Source: Gonocerus acuteangulatus (lineage: Eukaryota > Arthropoda > Insecta > Hemiptera > Coreidae). Taken from it: DNA of 64,000 nt. The position numbers and the translations under genes are program-made. Positions 48,000 through 58,437 of the stretch are shown here, in pieces; positions within the stretch are counted from its first letter, which is position 1; each line of letters begins with the position of its first letter. The notes beneath the pieces were generated by a model. It ran no database searches and had not been told where the DNA came from. It saw only the letters and a program-made list of their open reading frames with translations. The stretch covers positions 72,841,121-72,905,120 of the forward strand of contig OX328128.1 in NCBI GenBank assembly GCA_946811695.1, in the 5' to 3' direction.

Positions 48000-48216
48000 T
48001 ATATTACCAACGAGTTGGATTAACTACAGTTTCGATATAACCTTGAGCGAACGTACCGACCGGAAACCCATAACAATTATTAAATTAACATAATCGCTAA
48101 TGTTATGTAATCTAGAAAATTAAAAGGACTTATGTTAATTGCAGAATTTCTATGTGTTTCCGCTCGCTCAAGGATATATCGAAACTCTAGTCAATCCAAC
48201 TCGTTGATAATATTAA
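48000..48216. mobile_element. MITE-like element nested in the Merlin-like element
   Basis: Inverted ends of about 55 bp share CAACGAGTTGGATT, AGTTTCGATATA and CCTTGAGCGA. A second copy of AACTACAGTTTCGATATAA lies just upstream at about 47971-47989, so the left end is partly duplicated. Confidence 0.72.
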
Positions 48217-48587
48217 TACATGGTCTTGGTGCCATAAGTGGTCTGAATAACAGGTCGCCATATTGAAATTATCGCTATATTACCTGATCCGGATCACTGA
48301 CTGGGAGCCACTTCTCGAGACCGGTGCAACTAGTACGTAAGTACCAGAAAATTTATGTTGCATTCAAGAGGGGTTTTGTTTTTTTATGTCACGGGGAGAC
48401 TATGACCAGCATAAAAAAATATGTACACAAAACACACGATTTAATACTGGTGATGTTTTTTGACACAAGAGAACGATTCAAACCACTTCCCAAGCGATTT
48501 TTTTCCGCGCTTTCAAGATTTCTGAAACCCCATTTTTTTTGGCCTTTAAAAACGTTACTGTGACGAATCATTTTTTAAATTTCCATT

Positions 48588-48710
48588 TGTGGTCCAGGGT
48601 AACCCCCCCCCCTTCCGGTGGACCGATTTTGGTGGTTAACGAACTCGTTCAATGGTTTGCTAATTGAACGCTATATACCACGTTTCGTGAAGAAAAAACA
48701 AAAACTCTGG

Positions 48711-48751
<41 letters not shown>

Positions 48752-48875
48752 TTTTACGGGAGTCATTTTCCGTGTCTACTAGGTAGCATCGATAAAGGTT
48801 TGAATAAATTTTTCATAAATTCCGTCATGAGTGCAACTTCAATAGCTACTTTCCTTCGGAGGAAAGTGCTTAAAA
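48588..48875 (-). mobile_element. HINE-like subfamily B, partial inverted copy
   Basis: On the minus strand: 5' end TTTTAAGCACTTTCCTCCG, AATAGCTATTG-type sequence, ATCGATGCTACCTAGTAGAC, AAAATGACTCCCGTAAAAAT, a (TA)n tract at about 48716-48748, and the region down to CCGGAAGGGGGGG. It lacks the 3' half. Confidence 0.75.
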
Positions 48876-48906
48876 TATATGTAGTGACTTCTGCACTACA
48901 CAATTA

Positions 48907-49116
48907 TTGACTGGACTCGGAACAAGAAACACTTACTTACTCAAGGCAAACGCAACTAATAGCTGTGCTTGTCCATGCGACAACAGAACACAACAAGCAA
49001 TACACCACCTTTTGTACAAAAATGATTTATTTTTAGAAGATAACAAAACAATTTTAAAAAATGAAGCGTCAAGGAATGGTTGGGATTCGGCTAAGAGAAA
49101 ACGTAAGTTTTTCTGA
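48907..49116 (+). pseudogene. LINE C-terminal finger fragment
   Basis: The frame reads LTGLGTRNTYLLKANATNSC followed by CPCDNRTQQAIHHLLY. The arrangement TGxGxxxxYL, CPC, then T-x-x-H-L-L resembles the C-terminal zinc-finger region after RNase H in I/R1/Jockey-type LINE proteins. The last Cys of the finger is not conserved. No RT sequence is adjacent. A separate hammerhead-like motif follows on the other strand. Confidence 0.55.
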
Positions 49117-49130
49117 AAAACCTATATTTT

Positions 49131-49159
49131 GAACGTTTTGGCATGATATTCTTTATCAA
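49131..49159 (-). other. Hammerhead-like hairpin motif 4
   Basis: On the minus strand: TTGATAAAG, a short imperfect stem (GAATATCATGCC), then AAAACGTTC. The downstream minus-strand sequence AAAATATAGGTTTTT and TTAGCCGAATCCCAACCATT matches the sequence that follows motif 1 near 20972-21030, so both belong to one terminal family. Confidence 0.4.
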
Positions 49160-49172
49160 CAAATTCCTAGGG

Positions 49173-49399
49173 CTTGGGCGAAAATAAGGGGGGGGCTCAG
49201 GGGGGTCCAGCCCCCACTCCCCGAAATTTTCATTTGATGGTAAAAATGTGTCATAGTTTATTTTAGGCGTAATAGCGTTTTAGTTGCCTAAAACTATTCC
49301 AAGTTATAAATTTTTCATATTCCATACCCCGGAAATGGTCTCAGCCCCTCCCGAAATTTTCCCAGCCCCTCCCGAAATTATTTTCTATATACGCCCATG
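49173..49399. mobile_element. hAT-type MITE, copy 3
   Basis: Ends CTTGGGCGAAAATAAGGGG and, in reverse complement, CATGGGCGTATATAGAAAAT. The flanks TCCTAGGG (49165-49172) and GCCTAGGG (49400-49407) match at seven of eight bases. The internal sequence is the reverse complement of the copies at 25715 and 60686. Confidence 0.82.
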
Positions 49400-50246
49400 G
49401 CCTAGGGGATGGAGTAAGACCACGATAAGGTTTAGGTTACTATTGATATAACCTCAAAAGCTACGTATCTGCATCTCATTAAATAAAAAAACAAACAAAA
49501 TGTCAAATTATAGAAAAATAACTGTTTGATGTAATTAATTAAATTAAATTTATTATTTAATAATTAAGTAATTGAATTAATTTTCATTGATACTCCCGAA
49601 TGCATTAACAAAAATTAACAACTAAAAATGAATTCATATTTATTTTTATATATAATTTATCAGTTATCATTATTATTTATTATAAAATAATAACCCTGCA
49701 TCTGTATACATAAATGTTTACATGTTAAAACATTGCGAATGGAAAATTTTGCACAAATATTAGTGCCCGGCTTTTTTGCCTGGTTACTGCAGAGAGGAAA
49801 GAATTGTTATTGTATATGCATATGTATTTAAATATTTGATAATTAACATGTGAGTGTGCATGTGTTCTAATGACCATCTTCCATAGAGGTTAGATTCTCG
49901 GAGTGTGGTAGACATTAGCGTAGGCCAGCCTGCCCACTAGCGCTCTCTCTCCACATCCCTATTAGGCCTTCTCTACCTCTTTGGTGCACATACCTACTCG
50001 CCTTTTTATCCTCTTTGATCAGATTCACTTTTACTCCTGTTATTAAATATTCCAGACTTTACGTTGAAGTTGACTCAATACATTTTCTTTTTCTTTTTTT
50101 TTTTTGTTTGGTTCTTTTATAACTAATATTAACTCTGTGGGTTGTCTGCAATGTAATTGTACGTTTCGAATTTTCAAGTAGGATTAAACATTTTATTGTT
50201 TTCACTACACCCAGAACTACATGTAGATGTAAAACTTAATCTTAGC
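49400..50246. other. No recognisable gene or repeat
   Basis: Very AT-rich sequence with a T-rich run at about 50090-50106. No motif is recognised. Confidence 0.4.
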
Positions 50247-50376
50247 CAGAGGCGTAAATAGTAAATTATTTCGGGAGGGGGGCGCTGAGAGAACCGACCG
50301 AATGGGGGGGGGCGTATGGAATACTAACAACCTAGAACTTAGGAATAGTTAGCCAACTAAAACGCTATTACACACT
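50247..50376 (+). mobile_element. hAT-type MITE, 5' half
   Basis: Starts CAGAGGCGTAAATAGTAAAT, continues TTTCGGGAGGGGGGCGCTG and TAGTTAGCCAACTAAAACGC, and stops after CTATTACACACTCA. The right half is missing, replaced by a sequence with TTTTTAGCACTTTCCTCCG like the HINE B 5' end. Confidence 0.65.
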
Positions 50377-50914
50377 CATTTTTAGCACTTTCCTCCGAAC
50401 GAAACTCGATATTTATCAAAACCCAAAACTTCCCATTTCTGTTCATATTACTTTTTTAGAATACCGGCACTTTTCCAAACAGTGACTTCAAAAACCCCAT
50501 AAAGACCATAGTGTTTTTTTAGGTCAAACAATGACCTGTGTTATGATTGAAGAGGAATTACGATTTTCTATGCTAATCTTTTCAAATCAAACCAAGAAAA
50601 CGCCCTTTACCTTCCTATTATGGTGTTCAAAAACGAGTGAAATATTTTATTTTTGTTGTTCCATAAAATTGAAACTGGCTTTATTAGCGATGACTTCATT
50701 CCCTATTGGTGGCGCTGAGAGAACCAAGTGTTTGTTATCAGGAGTGGCTTTGTCAGCGGGCCGGCTGCTTCTGTATTTGTACATAGGCACGCCTCACGCC
50801 TTATGGGGTAAGGCTCTTGACCACATAGCAAATATACCATTCAAGAAAGGGTGGTGAGTACTACTCTTAGGTATTCCAGGATTTACTGAGTATGTCTGGT
50901 TGAAGATGACGAAG
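50377..50914. other. Short HINE B-like 5' end, otherwise unannotated
   Basis: TTTTTAGCACTTTCCTCCGA near 50382 equals the B-subfamily 5' end, but the following sequence does not continue the family. The 108-codon open frame at 50531-50857 has no domain I recognise. Confidence 0.4.
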
Positions 50915-51320
50915 CAGGAGCTGGACTCGTGGGTATAGTTATGGAGGGAAGAAGGGAAGGGAGGAATGTGAGAGGAAGACCAAGGTTAGAGTACACTAAG
51001 CAGATAGTGTCCGATGTCTGCTGTAGGAACTAAGTGGAGATGAAGAGACTGGAGCAGGACTCGTGGGTATAGTTATGGAGGAAGGAAGGGAAGGGAGGAA
51101 TGGGAGAGGAAGACCAAGATTAGAGTACACTAAGCAGATAGTGTCCGATGTCTGCTGTAGGAACTATGTGGAGATGAATAGACTGGAGCAGGACTCGTGG
51201 GTATAGTTATGGAGGAAGGAAGGGAAGGGAGGAATGGGAGAGGAAGACCAAGATTAGAGTACACTAAGCAGATAGTGCCCGATGTCTGCTGTAGGAACTA
51301 TGTCGGGATAAGAAGACAGA
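50915..51320 (+). repeat. 134-bp minisatellite of LINE C-terminal coding origin
   Basis: GGACTCGTGGGTATAGTTAT recurs at 50923, 51057 and 51191, a 134-bp period, giving about three units. Each unit translates on the plus strand to GRGRPRLEYTKQIVSDVCCR followed by NYVEM, the conserved tail of non-LTR retrotransposon proteins. Because 134 is not a multiple of three, the frame breaks at each junction. The array is a tandem expansion of a retrotransposon 3' end, not a gene. Confidence 0.8.
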
Positions 51321-51982
51321 AGCGGTAATTGGAAAAGTGAGTACGTCAAAGATTACAGCACACGAAACGCACCAGATATTGCCAGATGTCGCGTGTAGGC
51401 GTGTAAATATTTGTAAATGTTACAATTTACTTGTAACTTGCCCACGATCTGGATTGTGGGTAGATTTGTCTTGAGAGTTTCTCTTGCAAAAAGAAATAAT
51501 TGTGATAGTAAATCAAATATTGTTTCTATATTGCCTTAAACTAATACAATAAAACTGCAAAATTACTGGAACCAACATGAGCAATAGATCTCCAAGAACT
51601 ATCAAGCAGGTGGTCATTTTTCTCCGGATATCTTGGCATTTGAAGCTCATATTAAAAATTAAACAACCCACTAAATGGGCGCCTTCATATGAAACGAATG
51701 AGTAGGCAGGCACCCACTCGGCGAACCACTCCCTTTGAGATAGCAACCTCTGTGTAGATACCGCTGTTCCTATCTCCTTGGATCGGAGATTTATAACCCG
51801 GCTAACTCCAAACGCCACATGTTGTGGCTGGTTGTGCTCAGGTTGGTTAGTCTGGTTCTCAAGTCTTTCGGTGTTGTCTGAGCAATAATTCGGTAATCTT
51901 CACTTTACCGATGAGAGTTTGACGAATCCAAAAGTATGTACCGGTTCTAACTTTGTCATAGAAACTGTTCTTCTCAAACATC
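51321..51982. other. No recognisable gene or repeat
   Basis: The 101-codon minus-strand open frame at 51513-51818 has no known motif. Confidence 0.4.
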
Positions 51983-52720
51983 TTCCATTCTACCCTAGGC
52001 GAGTCACCAGTCTGTAGGTTTTATAGAGCCCTCCATGCATTCCTATCCTCTGCCTATCTCTACATAGCTGCTGCTCCCTACATCCCTACCTGCTGAGTAT
52101 AACCTAATCTGGGCCTCCCTCTCCAGTCTCTGTCTTCCATTCTACCCTGCATAACTAGGCTAGTTATCAGTCTGCAGGTTTGATGCAGCCCTCCATGCAT
52201 TCTATCCTCTGCTTATCTCTACATAACTGCTGCTCCCTACATCCCTACCTGCTGAGTATACCCTAATCTAGGCCTCCCTCTCCAGTCTCTGTCTTCCATT
52301 CTACCCTCCATAACTAGGCTAGTCATCAGTCTGTAGGTTTGATGCAGCCCTCCATGCATTCTATCCTCTGCCTATCTCTACATAGCTGCTGCTCCCTACA
52401 TCCCTACCTGCTGAGTATACCGTAATCAAGGCCTCCCTCTCCAGTCTCTGTCTTCCATTCTTCCCTCCATAACTAGGCTAGTCATCAGTCTGCATGTTTG
52501 ATGCAGCCCTCCATGCATTCCTATCCTCTGTCTATCTCTACATAGCTGCTGCTCCCTACATCCCTACCTGCTGAGTATACCCTAATCTAGGCCTCCCTCT
52601 CCAGACTCTGTCTTCCATTCTACCCTCCATAACTAGGCTAGTCATCAGTCTGCAGGCTTGATACAGCCCTCCATGCATTCTATCCTAAACTAGGCCTCCC
52701 TCTCCGGTCTTGTTCTCCAA
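51983..52720 (-). repeat. 159-bp minisatellite of LINE C-terminal coding origin
   Basis: GCCTCCCTCTCCAG recurs at 52113, 52272, 52431 and 52591, with a truncated unit near 52694: period 159-160 bp, about 4.6 units. On the minus strand units read DVGSSSYVEI and AEDRNAWRAASNLQTDD, the conserved LINE C-terminus (YVEM, then DRxxWRAAxNQPTD). A single-base deletion separates these two frames in most units. Unlike the array at 50915, it includes the WRAA motif and runs on the opposite strand. Confidence 0.8.
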
Positions 52721-53154
52721 TTTCTGTTTAGAGTTGCCGTAATTTGCTCTGGTTGCTAAACCATTCGGGTTTTTTTTTTTTTTTTGCAGCCTTCCATACA
52801 CAATTATGCTCACCTATTCATAATCTTTCATTTTTCGAACCATAACGTTCTCTATTACGTCATCCTGAAAGTAATAACTGCCTTCGTAAAAGCCATACTT
52901 TTTAAAATATCGGCCATTAACTATCTCAATATGGCATTCATACATGGAATCCCCATTACCATTAAGGCTCTATGCAATACATCTCGCGAGCCTAGGCTCC
53001 TTGTAAGGCACCGATCTAGCCTAGAAGGCCTACAGCTAGAAGAGACTTGGTGACAACAAGGCATCCTTGCGGGCTAGGCTTGCTCAGGTTTACAGATCGT
53101 AAACCTTGATCTACTTCCTAGGCATTTATATTGGCTTACTTTCCTCCGTGCAGT
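52721..53154. other. No recognisable gene or repeat
   Basis: An 89-codon plus-strand open frame (52784-53053) follows a T-run. I recognise no domain in it. Confidence 0.4.
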
Positions 53155-53159
53155 ACTAC

Positions 53160-53321
53160 GTTTAGTGCGTTTCTTTCCTCCCTATTGGGAGGAGTCGATA
53201 GGATTACTCAATCCTCAGTTGCTGACGACTTTCTGATGAAATGTCGACGTTTCATAACCCATATTTTATAAAAAACAATTATATTAATTTATACATTTAA
53301 TTCATTCAAATTAATGCATAT

Positions 53322-53390
<69 letters not shown>
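53160..53390 (+). repeat. HINE-like 5' half with (TA)n
   Basis: TTTAGTGCGTTTCTTTCCTC, CCTATTGGGAGGAG, GTTGCTGACGACTTTCTGAT and GACGTTTCATAACCC follow the family order, ending in a (TA)n tract at about 53328-53386. The 3' half was not identified. Confidence 0.6.
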
Positions 53391-54608
53391 AAGGCAATTT
53401 TTGCACATACATCTTGAATTATGAATGTGTTAATTGTGTTTACATTCGGAATTTGGCTTTATCAAGGAACACTTTGACTCCTTCCTGCTAGCCGATTAGA
53501 AGCAACGACAGCACATAAGGTCATTCTTTTCTTAAATAAAGAAATAATTCAGCCCAAATTCCTATAAGATTCGCTCTGTCTATAGTAAAGGTAGTCGTCG
53601 ACTGCATTCTTCAAAAGGGTTTTTTTTTTGGTTTCTTTTCGATTCAGATCTGTAGATTTCGATCTGGATCACCGTCCCAGAGCTGGCTGGTTCAATACTA
53701 TCTATGTATCACCACTCTCTGGGAAAGGCTAATAGATAGTATCGTAGATTATCTCAAATTTATATAATTACATTTTAGGAATTAAATAAATAGGTACTTG
53801 TACTTCTATGAGGCGATTTCGATTTCCAACAAAAGAATGTCCCTAAGTTGGCAAAATATTCCGTTATATCCATGACTGCGTGGGCGTGGCCTTGTGACGT
53901 AATGGCTGCCTGAGGGGGATTCCCTATTAGCCCGAATTACAGACCTCCCTGGCCTATCTCTATGCCTTCGCTACGCTATCCTTTTACTACCTCTTTGGCC
54001 AATCCCTAGAACCTTTCTCCTTCTCCCCGGTTCCCTGGGAACTAGGGACTCCTTACTATCGGATAAGGTGTTGACCCGCTTTTGTATCAGCCTTTCCTGG
54101 GAATGTTTGTGGCGATGGCTGATATTCCGGATGTTTCACTCAGATGGTTGTAAAATCTAAAAACTCTGGTTTGGAAACAGTATCAAATAATTTTTTTTTT
54201 TGGGGCAGGGGGCTATATATTTAAATGAAATATAGGTTTTCTCATTATAATTCATTGAATCAGCTTCTTACATGATATTTTTCCATCGTTAAAAAAGTTC
54301 ATATCTGTCTTTCCAATTGTATTACGAAATTCTTTAAGCCCTAAGCCCAGCCGTGTTCATGAATGAAATGTTTCCAGTTTTTCTAAAAATACTAGAATTA
54401 AAACCTGTGATTTAAATGTATGCAAAATATTGAATAGAACAAACGATACGAAGGCCTGAGTAATTTGAAACGACATGCTTGCCGTAGTAGACCATGGTTG
54501 AAGAGCGTGAGTTATAATTATAATTTGTTATATATGTTTTAGACTCCAAAAACGTATTTAACCTTTTTTTTCTCGCTCTTGTCTTCTGCAAACTAAAACC
54601 CTGCGACC

Positions 54609-54639
<31 letters not shown>

Positions 54640-56245
54640 GTATGCGATTTTTTTACTGATTTGCATGTTTGTACTTTTTTTTACTGTTTGATTTTGGGAC
54701 TGTGAAACCGAAACAAACACTCAAATAACTATTCAATTGTATCTCTTTTTTTGAGCGAAACTGGCTTTTTAATTCCTATCGCTTCTGTTGTTATTCGGCG
54801 TTAAACCTCAAATTTTGTAGTTGCTGCCAGGTTGTCAATCAAACTGACTACTGTTGGTTGCTCAAGACGGATCCAAATAGTGCCAGAGATCGAAAAATTG
54901 TGCGAAGAAGTGGAAAAGAAAAGAAGAAGGGTTTCACCAGACAAAAAAAAAACAACAAAAACAGACTAGTCGAAAAACTAAAGTTATTAGAAACTTGAAA
55001 AAAAAGTGTAGCTTCATTTGTGCTGGATAATATGAAAATTGGTTTTATTCCTCCTATAGTCCCACTAACAGCATTGCATTGTAAATAAAAAATATATATT
55101 TCTTAAAATGATAGTTGAGAAAATATAGAAAAAACTTATGGAATGTTCTGGTTTTTGCAGATCTTATTAAATGAAATATGAAATAATTTAATCCTCAAAT
55201 AAGATTATTTATTATATAATCCTGAGATATTACAAATAATTTTTGAATGAAAATCATTCTGAAAATTGCAAACAGGTCCAAGGACTAGTCTGAATTTTCG
55301 TGGAAAGGCGTTGCGTTTGTCTTATTTTTGTAGAATCGCTAATACACACTCGTATATAATGTGACCTATCTGTTTTTTGGGGATAGCAATAATATCGATT
55401 TGTAGAACTGATTTTGTGGAGGAAGAAGATGTATTTATCTCAAAATATCAATTTTTGGACTTGTAAGGTTTTTGTAATGAGCTCTTCATATGGTATGAAT
55501 GATACATATGGCAAGTGTGTGTAAATCATATTTCTTACGTATTCAGAATTGTGACCATCGTATTTAGACAACCTTCGTAAGAAATGTGCTTTGTAATGCA
55601 GCTCCTGCGTTTTTTTCTGCTTGATTCTATCCGCGTTGAGAATTGGTTTGGTTTTCATAGGCCTTCTGTGGAGCAACAACAGTTGTTCCTACACTCCTTC
55701 CGTAGGGCGTGTAAATAGGCCACGCGGTCCTTGGGCGTATGTAAATCCTCATGATATATAATTCTGTTTAATACACCGCCTACGCTCTTATTCAGACGGC
55801 GAACCAGAAGTGCGTTTTATGTTGCCATGTTTTTTTAGCCCGTAGTCCGTGTTTGGTGTTTCGTTTGAATCTGCATTCGACATTTCGAAGGAATGTTGCT
55901 ATCAAGTTTGGGCTCTTGAAGGATGTTTCGAAAACTTTCTTTAAACCTTTATTGATGCTAACTATTAGTTGCCGAAAGTTAATTGGATATACATATATGT
56001 GCTGGAAAAGACAATTCTTTCCGACCAAATTAGTTATGCAGCATTCCCATAAAAAACTATTAGATGGATTCATTAACAAGAAAAATCAGTATTACGACTG
56101 TCTCTTTTGACAGCTCTCTTGACTTCCTTACAAGAAAAGCGCCAAAATATGAAACCTGTCGGTCATGAAGTGGTCAATACTATGTTCTGGTCGTCTTAAT
56201 TTCCCCGTTACATTTACCCATTAAGGGCTGGGTGAGCCGCGGTGA
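53391..56245. other. Mostly unannotated; B-like fragment near 55880-56000
   Basis: An A-run lies at about 54609-54637. At about 55885-56000, GTTGCTATCAAGTTTGGGCT, TTTATTGATGCTAACTATTA and AGTTGCCGAAAGTTAATTGG resemble the HINE B 5' region. GAGCTCTTCATATGG and TGCAGCTCCTGCG near 55598 resemble a 3' end. No coding sequence is recognised. The 95-codon minus-strand frame at 55792-56079 overlaps the repeat. Confidence 0.4.
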
Positions 56246-56352
56246 TTTCGCGGAATTGATCCATAAGATCTGTAGAGGCGCACTTCTCATGTATGGTCTA
56301 GACACCCTTGCCGTGCCGGACCATAGAATGCCGGATTAGAGGAAGTTTACTG
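56246..56352 (-). mobile_element. pogo/Tigger-like terminal fragment
   Basis: On the minus strand the sequence starts after TA (56353-56354) with CAGTAAACTTCCTCTAATCC and continues GGCATTCTATGGTCCGGCA. A TA-flanked CAGT end with repeated CCGG-type blocks resembles pogo/Tigger terminal repeats. The opposite terminus and any transposase were not found. Confidence 0.45.
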
Positions 56353-57028
56353 TATATTTAAGCTTTTGAATTCTCCCCTTTCACTTACCTTTATTATTTT
56401 TTTTTTACCAAAGTTGTATGGATTTCAAAAATTCTGCTCGAGTTAATTCAAGTAGAGGTTTTTGTACAAATACAACGGGTGTCTGTCCAAGGAGTATTAA
56501 GGCGGCGTCAATTGACAGCCAATGATTCAGCCGTCCACATATGGTTTGGATCGGCTCTGTGCGTAGGAAGGCACGCAGTCCTCACGAACGCCTTATACTA
56601 TTCCAATGGAGAATGCTAAGCTACAGCTGCATTTTAGCGCGTTTTCACATGTCTTAGGGTGTTTCCAAAATAGAGAAAACTCTGAAGTTTTGGAAGATTT
56701 CGAACCATTCAACCTTTTGACCAATTAAAAAATTATTGACGACAACATGCAACACTATGTACCAAGATTAATGAAAATGTACTAAAATATATTTAAGAAA
56801 CTGTTCTTGCCTGAAAACCATTGTCAAGCCAATCGAGGAGGGAAGTCAACCGTCTTCGGATTAATTCAAATCTAACTCACGGAAAGTTTTGTCTAAAACG
56901 ATCTCTCTAAATGTAACACTCTCATGATTATTGAATACATATTCAAGGAATGCCCAGTCTACAAACATTTGGTCCATAAGAATAATATACCACCTGATAA
57001 ACTTTGATGGTCAAGTAAATCTTACTCA

Positions 57029-57985
57029 TCCTCCGACTCGCAGGAACTGCATCATCTTAGCGCGGTTCCTTTCATATCCCTATTGTCATTTGAAAAGCCT
57101 AGAATAGAGACACATAATATTTTGTTCGGCCTTTGTTCAAAGGGGTTTATGACTGTACCTAGTTGGGTCCGCCGGAACACAGAATCCTCTTCTAGAGATA
57201 CCTATTTAGTACGTTTCAATGCATTGAAAAATATCAGAATTTTTCACATTTTCTTGTGTTCTTCTACTATAGTAATAAATCTACAAATAAAATCAATTAA
57301 AAAATAAAATAAAAAACCAAAAGAATAAAGTCAATTGAATATATTCAAAAGACGTCATCGAATCCCTTTCTCTTGGCAAGCTATATTTCTAACAATGAAT
57401 TGTTTTTCTTATTTTACTTAATCTGTTTTATTGTCAAGTACATTATCCAACTTTAAGCAATTAAAAAAAAAAACAAGGAATTAAAACAGACAAAAAGAAC
57501 CGTTCGAATAAACGAAATCAATTACTTCAAAGTTTAAGCACTTATTTCTCCGATTGATATCGCTTATTCAAAACTTTCTTCAGAACCTTTTTTAGTAGAC
57601 CATTTAGTAAGCTTTCGAATGGTAACCTTTCAACCGTTTTCGAGATATTTATTAATATCTCGAAAATTGTTTCAGAATCGTTTTTGTAGAACATTTAGTA
57701 AGCTTTCGCATGGTAACCCTCCGTTTACCAATATTTCATACCGTTTTCGAGATATTAGGGAAAGTATACGAAGTTCTCAAAACTTTTCATCTCTGTTAAT
57801 AAAATATTTTATTTTAATCCTTCCTTAACTCCAAACGTAACCAAAATTAACACATCTTTGTATGTATGAATTGTAAACATGCAGAAAATATTTTAAAGGA
57901 ATCCCATGATTCTAAGCAACCAAACCAAAAACTTGATTTAACAACTATTTTTCCGATTTTCTAGGAAACGGTTAAAGCTATTGCC

Positions 57986-58043
<58 letters not shown>

Positions 58044-58177
58044 CAAATTTGAACCACCGTTATTTTCGGTATACAGGGGTTCTGAAACGCAAAATTTTCT
58101 AGTCCGCACTGTTTCATGAGATCAACCTAATAAGCGGGGTTCCTCCCTATGAAGGGAGGGAGGAACCGCGCTAAAAG
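57029..58177 (-). mobile_element. HINE-like subfamily A, inverted copy
   Basis: On the minus strand it starts TTTTAGCGCGGTTCCTCCCT (from 58177), has the (TA)n tract at about 57990-58040, the core, and the 3' end GGAACCGCGCTAAGATGATG, GCAGTTCCTGC, GAGTCGGAG. It lies head to head with the plus-strand copy starting at 58239. The core region 57540-57700 carries a local duplication (two GAAAATTG/CCGTTTTCGAGATATT blocks). Confidence 0.82.
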
Positions 58178-58293
58178 GCAAAAATATATGAAGAGTGGAA
58201 TTGCTAAGGGATCTAAGAGCCATTTTACAATTTTTCCTTTTTAGCGCGGTTCCTCCCTCCCCCATAGGGAGGAACCCCGCTTATAAGGTTGAT

Positions 58294-58342
58294 ACAATGA
58301 AACAATCCGGAAGTGCCGACAAGAAAAACGGTGGTTCAAATT

Positions 58343-58388
<46 letters not shown>

Positions 58389-58437
58389 AATTTGAACCAC
58401 CGTTTTTCTTGTCGGCACTTCCGGATTGTTTCATTGT
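58294..58437. repeat. Perfect 144-bp palindrome
   Basis: The two 72-bp arms are exact reverse complements with no spacer. The centre is 42 bp of TA repeat, and each arm adds 51 bp of HINE 5' sequence (ACAATGAAACAATCCGGAAG onward). In other copies the sequence after the (TA)n is the GTCTGTTCGCTCT core, so here it was replaced by an inverted copy of the upstream sequence before rejoining at GTTAACCAGC. Confidence 0.96.

Larger units (their letters stand above)
47188..48345 (+). mobile_element. Merlin-like DNA transposon derivative with TIRs and 8-bp TSD
   Basis: Both ends begin GGTACTTACGTA and continue as an imperfect inverted repeat of about 68 bp (TAGTTGCACC, TCTCGAGAA, AGTGATCCG). AGAAAATT lies outside both ends (47180-47187 and 48346-48353), an exact 8-bp duplication. 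The interior holds a short N-terminal fragment resembling ISXO2/Merlin transposases, plus two nested inverted-repeat elements. Most of the transposase is missing, so the copy is non-autonomous. Confidence 0.75.

Noticed and set aside
50531..50857. 108-codon open frame as a host gene
   Set aside because: No recognisable motif, and it lies between a truncated MITE and a LINE-derived minisatellite.
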